From the NCBI GenBank assembly GCA_002479415.1, contig DLMZ01000050.1:1-15676 (forward strand): a DNA stretch of 15,676 bases, in the 5' to 3' direction. Shown here in pieces: positions 12,327-15,676 of the stretch. Position 1 is the stretch's first letter. Every line of letters starts with the position of its first letter. The translations under genes were made by a program, and so were the position numbers. Source of the stretch: Firmicutes bacterium UBA7523 (lineage in GTDB: Bacteria; Bacillota; Dethiobacteria; Dethiobacterales; Dethiobacteraceae). The notes beneath the pieces were generated by a model, which was given only the letters and a program-made list of their open reading frames with translations, searched no databases and was not told where the DNA came from.

Positions 12327-15068
12327 TTAACAATTTTCATAAACTTTCAGTGCTTTTTCAAGTTTCTCCCTCTCACCGCTATTATTGGTCGCAAAGCGCA
12401 GATAAGGGATGCCGTAAAGCTCTAAAATATGATTTTTCATCTTATCTCGTTGAGCCTGCAACGTGCCCTCCTTATGATAGTGGAAACCATCCACCTCTAT
12501 CGCAAGAACCGGCTTCTTGCTAATCCTATTGTAAATAAGGAAATCCAAATGCGTAGCAGTATTCATCATATATTTACATTCTTTATCACTCAAAAGTTTA
12601 GGATCACGAATCAGCATATTGAGCGGCTGATGAACGATGACATCCAAGGTTGTATTATGCTTGGACAGTACATCTTTTATTAGTAAATACATTAGATTTT
12701 CTGAATCAAATCTTGATATTCTTTTATGCTTTTGCAAGTAGGCCAGCCTGCTAGCCGTATACTGCTGATAGAGGTAGTCAAATGCCGAATAAATTTTGCT
12801 CTCGACTATTTCAAAGTTGTTATATTCGATGTATGAGATAAGATCACCAATATTGCTTGCTGCTGGCTGATCGTTGCCAGAGATAATAAGACAGAACCTT
12901 TTTTTTGCCCTGGATATAGCAACATTTAAAAGATATGGATTATCCGTAAAATCAGTAATAACATCGTCAACAGTTGTTAGTATGATGGTGTCTTTCTCTC
13001 GTCCTTGGAACTTATGTACAGTCGCGATATCAATTTCTTCTAAGCCGATTTGTTTTTTTGCTGTATCAACCTGATCGTTGTACGGTGCAATGATTCCTAT
13101 ATCTTGATTATTTTCTACTCTCAAGGTTGGAAGGGCTTCTTGACATAAAACATCTATTTGTCGCTGATTTAAATTGTCTCTCCTGTGGTTGCCAGCTACT
13201 GTTTTATACACGGATAATACGTCGCTCTCACCACCATCTTCTGTCATTACAATCAGCTCATTGTTATAGAACTTCTGATTGCAAAAGCCAATAATCTTGG
13301 GGTGGCAACGGTAGTGTTCGCGAAGCAAGGTTTGAGGTGCATCGGGAAGAATACTACATATCGATTGTAGGAAGCTGTTTTCCGTGAAGGAGTAGCCTCG
13401 GTCAATATTAAAGGACTTAATAATCGCATTGCTGCGCTTTTTCAAATCATCTGATGCAACATTGGGAAGCTGCTCTAAATCTCCAACAATTACTGCATTG
13501 CGGGCACAAGAGAGGGCAAGAGCCCCGGTAGCTACATCTACCTGCGACGCTTCATCAATAATTAAATAATCATATATCATTTTAGTCCCAAGGCTACTTC
13601 GCGAAGAAAACGTAGTACTAAGTACTATAGGATATTCTTTAACGACATCACTTGGTTTTTGCCATAAATCATCCTCTGTGAATTTCTTTCGTTCTAAGGT
13701 GCCCCCATATTTATTGAACATTATGCTACGCAAATATTTCATTGACAGAGAAGTTAGTTGGTCCTTTTTAGCCGCTGAATTTACAGCATGCAATTCACGC
13801 TCAAGACTGGATATTTCATTAGTGAGTTCTGCTTGTTTTGTACGGTAAACCAAGCTTTGCATAAGCGAAACAATTCTTGATAGATCGCTTTTGAAAAAGC
13901 TCCAATCAGAAATACCATAGACTATAACGCATTTAAATTTGTACCAAAATGAAATTTTCCGCTCACTCTCAGAAAAATCATAGCACTCCTGCCATAACTG
14001 CAAAATCCGGTCTGATTTCAACTTGCGACCTGCCCTTAGAACATTCTCCTCACTTCCTGTCTCTATACAGTATTGCTCAAAGTATTTTATTTCAAGTTCC
14101 AAATCAGCAAGCTCTTGCCTGATCTTAGCGAGGCGATTCTGCTTAAAAAAAATATTGGAGAGCTCTGAAGAGGATTGGTATATCTTTCTTTGTAACTCAC
14201 CTTGTATTTTAGTGTCTGCTTCCCATGTTGAGATATCTGGATATTCTCCAGCCTGTCCCTTAATAAATTCTGACTTGTTTTCCGCATTGCCAAGCGGCGC
14301 AACAATAAAAACCATGCCATACTTTAAAGAGGACAATTTCTCTAAAACATTGGCAGTAGCTGAGTTGTTGTTAGAAACAACTTGAACTGTTTTACCTTGT
14401 ACAAGTAAGTTTGCAATAATATTTAAGATCGTCTGTGTTTTCCCTGTCCCGGGAGGTCCTTGAATAACACTGATTTGGCTGGTTAAAGCGGTTTTAACTG
14501 CTTTTAATTGGCTTGCATTGCAGCCAAACGGGAATATCGGGGGGTCACTTTGATTTGCAGTAAGTTTATACTTTTGAGGGTTCAAATAAGCAGCCAAAGC
14601 CGTATCTGAACCAACAAAATCTATACGCTCATACTGTTTCGCCAAAAGGGTGGTGCCTTCTTCCGAGCGCAGTTCGTTAATCGAGGCAATTTGACGTAAG
14701 TATTCAAAACAATTAGTCGCAGTAGCGTCGCTAAGGCATGATATTACAATCTTTAAATCGCGCTCGTCATAGCTTCGCTCGCTCCCGTTTTTAAAACGAA
14801 TTCGCCAGTAATTCGTAGCTTGCGCACTAAATACATATATGGCCTGAATGTCAAATAGTTCGCGGCCTCCATGTGTAATATTATATAATGCCGGATTTAG
14901 CACTTCGGGATTCTTCAGCCACAGAATAGACTGATAGCTGCAAGGGTAAGCTTTTCCTGTTTTGAAAGTAACATCAAATTTTTGTGTCTGCGGATTATAC
15001 TTGCAAAATTTCACGTCATTAGTAATGTCCTCACCATTTTTCAAGATCATATGCTTACAGGTATTCAC
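12327..15068 (-). CDS. SF1 (UPF1/Dna2-like) helicase with C-terminal PD-(D/E)XK-like nuclease
   Basis: The protein has 913 residues and starts at GTG 15068, eight bases after GGAGG. Residues 1-160 form an unrecognised N-terminal domain. The helicase has Walker A GPPGTGKT (204-211), DEASQVD (505-511), VGDLEQLPN (528-536), HYRCHP (585-590), VHKFQGRE (684-691) and VAISRAKK (716-723). It is an AAA_11/AAA_12-type SF1 helicase of the UPF1/Dna2 class, with a roughly 150-residue helical, coiled-coil-like insertion at 285-435. The C-terminal 90 residues read LDFLIYNRISKKPVLAIEVD (from 841) with D842, E858-x-D860, then QRDKMKNHIL and GIPYLRF. This is a Vsr/DUF559-like PD-(D/E)XK nuclease fold. It probably translocates along nucleic acid and cuts it. 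It lies between DUF7662 and SBD-HNH genes in one apparent operon. It resembles helicases of several defence systems, but I cannot assign it to one. Confidence 0.88.
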   Translation of the reverse strand: MNTCKHMILKNGEDITNDVKFCKYNPQTQKFDVTFKTGKAYPCSYQSILWLKNPEVLNPALYNITHGGRELFDIQAIYVFSAQATNYWRIRFKNGSERSYDERDLKIVISCLSDATATNCFEYLRQIASINELRSEEGTTLLAKQYERIDFVGSDTALAAYLNPQKYKLTANQSDPPIFPFGCNASQLKAVKTALTSQISVIQGPPGTGKTQTILNIIANLLVQGKTVQVVSNNNSATANVLEKLSSLKYGMVFIVAPLGNAENKSEFIKGQAGEYPDISTWEADTKIQGELQRKIYQSSSELSNIFFKQNRLAKIRQELADLELEIKYFEQYCIETGSEENVLRAGRKLKSDRILQLWQECYDFSESERKISFWYKFKCVIVYGISDWSFFKSDLSRIVSLMQSLVYRTKQAELTNEISSLERELHAVNSAAKKDQLTSLSMKYLRSIMFNKYGGTLERKKFTEDDLWQKPSDVVKEYPIVLSTTFSSRSSLGTKMIYDYLIIDEASQVDVATGALALSCARNAVIVGDLEQLPNVASDDLKKRSNAIIKSFNIDRGYSFTENSFLQSICSILPDAPQTLLREHYRCHPKIIGFCNQKFYNNELIVMTEDGGESDVLSVYKTVAGNHRRDNLNQRQIDVLCQEALPTLRVENNQDIGIIAPYNDQVDTAKKQIGLEEIDIATVHKFQGREKDTIILTTVDDVITDFTDNPYLLNVAISRAKKRFCLIISGNDQPAASNIGDLISYIEYNNFEIVESKIYSAFDYLYQQYTASRLAYLQKHKRISRFDSENLMYLLIKDVLSKHNTTLDVIVHQPLNMLIRDPKLLSDKECKYMMNTATHLDFLIYNRISKKPVLAIEVDGFHYHKEGTLQAQRDKMKNHILELYGIPYLRFATNNSGEREKLEKALKVYENC

Positions 15069-15131
15069 TGAGTTGCCTCCGATATGTAGAGAATATGGAT
15101 AATGGGAACTTGTTCGTTTAACTATTGCTTA

Positions 15132-15389
15132 CTAGCGTTTTACAAAAACAATTTTTTCATCTTTATAGTTATCTGTTACATAATCGGTTTCATAGCCTGC
15201 ATCCATCCATGCTATTGCCTGTGAATGATCATAATTATTTGACCACCATGCTTCAGCGTGAACATAAGCCGATTTTGGCAAAGTGTTCCCAATAATTCTC
15301 TCAATGTCCTTAAATGAAAGGATAACCATAGGTGCTACTGAACTTAGTAAAAACCTTTTTAGTCCGATGTATTTATCACCTCTTGGCAT
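15132..15389 (-). CDS. DUF7662-like small protein
   Basis: This small protein has 85 residues. ATG at 15389 is preceded by AAGGGGG (15396-15402) at good spacing. The centre reads LSFKDIERIIGNTLPKSAYV, then HAEAWWSNNYDHSQAIAWMD and AGYETDYV. This is the pattern I associate with the DUF7662 family: a helix, the LPKSA turn, the A-W-W-x-N segment, H-S-Q-A-x-A-W and a final beta hairpin. The pattern suggests a compact nucleic-acid-binding fold, but no biochemistry is known to me. It is the first gene of the leftward cluster, 63 bases before the SF1 helicase. It could be a regulator or specificity subunit of the helicase-nuclease, or a small anti-toxicity factor. Neither is proven. Confidence 0.75.
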   Translation of the reverse strand: MPRGDKYIGLKRFLLSSVAPMVILSFKDIERIIGNTLPKSAYVHAEAWWSNNYDHSQAIAWMDAGYETDYVTDNYKDEKIVFVKR

Positions 15390-15559
15390 TATGTACCCCC
15401 TTAATTTTCAGTTTGTTTTTATAGATAATCGGACGTTAGAATAGCATCAGATTAATGTCGGGCATGTATTTTATGATTTTACGTTCAAGGGAACAGGTCG
15501 ATAGTGGTTTTTAGGTGCATTATCCGTACGGGGGATTATATGTCCACAGTGTTTTATAA

Positions 15560-15587
15560 CTTTTATCCGTTCTTGGAAATAAGTCAA
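15560..15587 (-). promoter_or_regulatory. Candidate promoter of the leftward defence operon
   Basis: On the minus strand, TTGACT (15582-15587) is a good -35 box. After a 16-base spacer the best partner is a weak TAAAAG (15560-15565). The better TATAAA at 15552-15557 is too far away at 24 bases. This would give a leader of about 160 bases before DUF7662. The rest of 15390-15676 shows no gene, terminator or repeat that I can support. Confidence 0.3.
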
Positions 15588-15676
15588 TAATTTTCACCAA
15601 ACGATTAAATCATTACTAAAGATGTTTATTTAACACCAGCCTTTGCTTCAATCCATCTTTATATATGTATTGTAAC

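Noticed and set aside
12315..12345. Similarity between 12325-12350 and 8452-8470 (GCGTTAACA and ATAAACTTT blocks)
   Set aside because: One copy is coding sequence at the end of the SF1 helicase, and the matching blocks are short and AT-rich; chance is likely.

Overview
The window is low-GC DNA with strong AGGAGG-type ribosome binding sites and frequent TTG or GTG starts. It carries gene families common in Clostridia: SEC-C proteins, pRiA4b ORF-3-like proteins, PadR and RhuM. I infer a low-GC Firmicute, probably a clostridial lineage. No rRNA, tRNA, phage structural gene or transposase is visible, so the placement is tentative. Almost every gene reads on the minus strand. The exception is one plus-strand toxin-antitoxin operon.

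The left third (1-3900) is a patchwork of small and broken genes. In plus-strand order it holds the 5' part of a lipoprotein gene (TTG start), a pRiA4b ORF-3-like gene, a DinJ-like/RelE-ParE-like toxin-antitoxin pair with a clear promoter and palindromic operator, and a PIN-domain toxin remnant. Next come a SEC-C/TPR gene broken by two frameshifts, a 3' fragment of a second pRiA4b-like gene, a PadR-like N-terminal fragment and a small three-helix membrane protein. Four same-oriented copies of a conserved ~39 bp repeat (family R) punctuate this stretch. The copies sit at or very near 3' ends or truncation points of genes. In the NUDIX gene the repeat supplies the last codons and the stop. A second ~60 bp palindromic repeat (family E) has two inverted copies, and one directly abuts an R copy.

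The right three quarters (3850-15390) look like a defence island read leftwards. Transcription probably starts right of 15389 with a DUF7662-like small protein. An SF1 helicase with a C-terminal PD-(D/E)XK-like nuclease follows, then an SBD-HNH type IV restriction enzyme of the ScoMcrA kind (phosphorothioate DNA). After these come a MazG-like NTP pyrophosphatase and a DUF2075 helicase with an N-terminal nuclease-like domain. Further on are a heavily mutated COG3440-type HNH endonuclease pseudogene, a RhuM protein lacking its C-terminus, a 1048-residue PLD-SF2 helicase-DUF3427 protein and a NUDIX hydrolase.

Two things stand out. First, a large helicase fused to a nuclease-like domain is twice paired with a small nucleotide pyrophosphohydrolase of an unrelated fold (MazG with DUF2075, NUDIX with DUF3427). 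This suggests a shared logic of nucleic-acid attack plus nucleotide-pool hydrolysis. Second, the R repeats separate small gene cassettes and sit at gene-truncation junctions, which suggests they mark insertion or recombination points. No search was run; all family assignments come from reading motifs.
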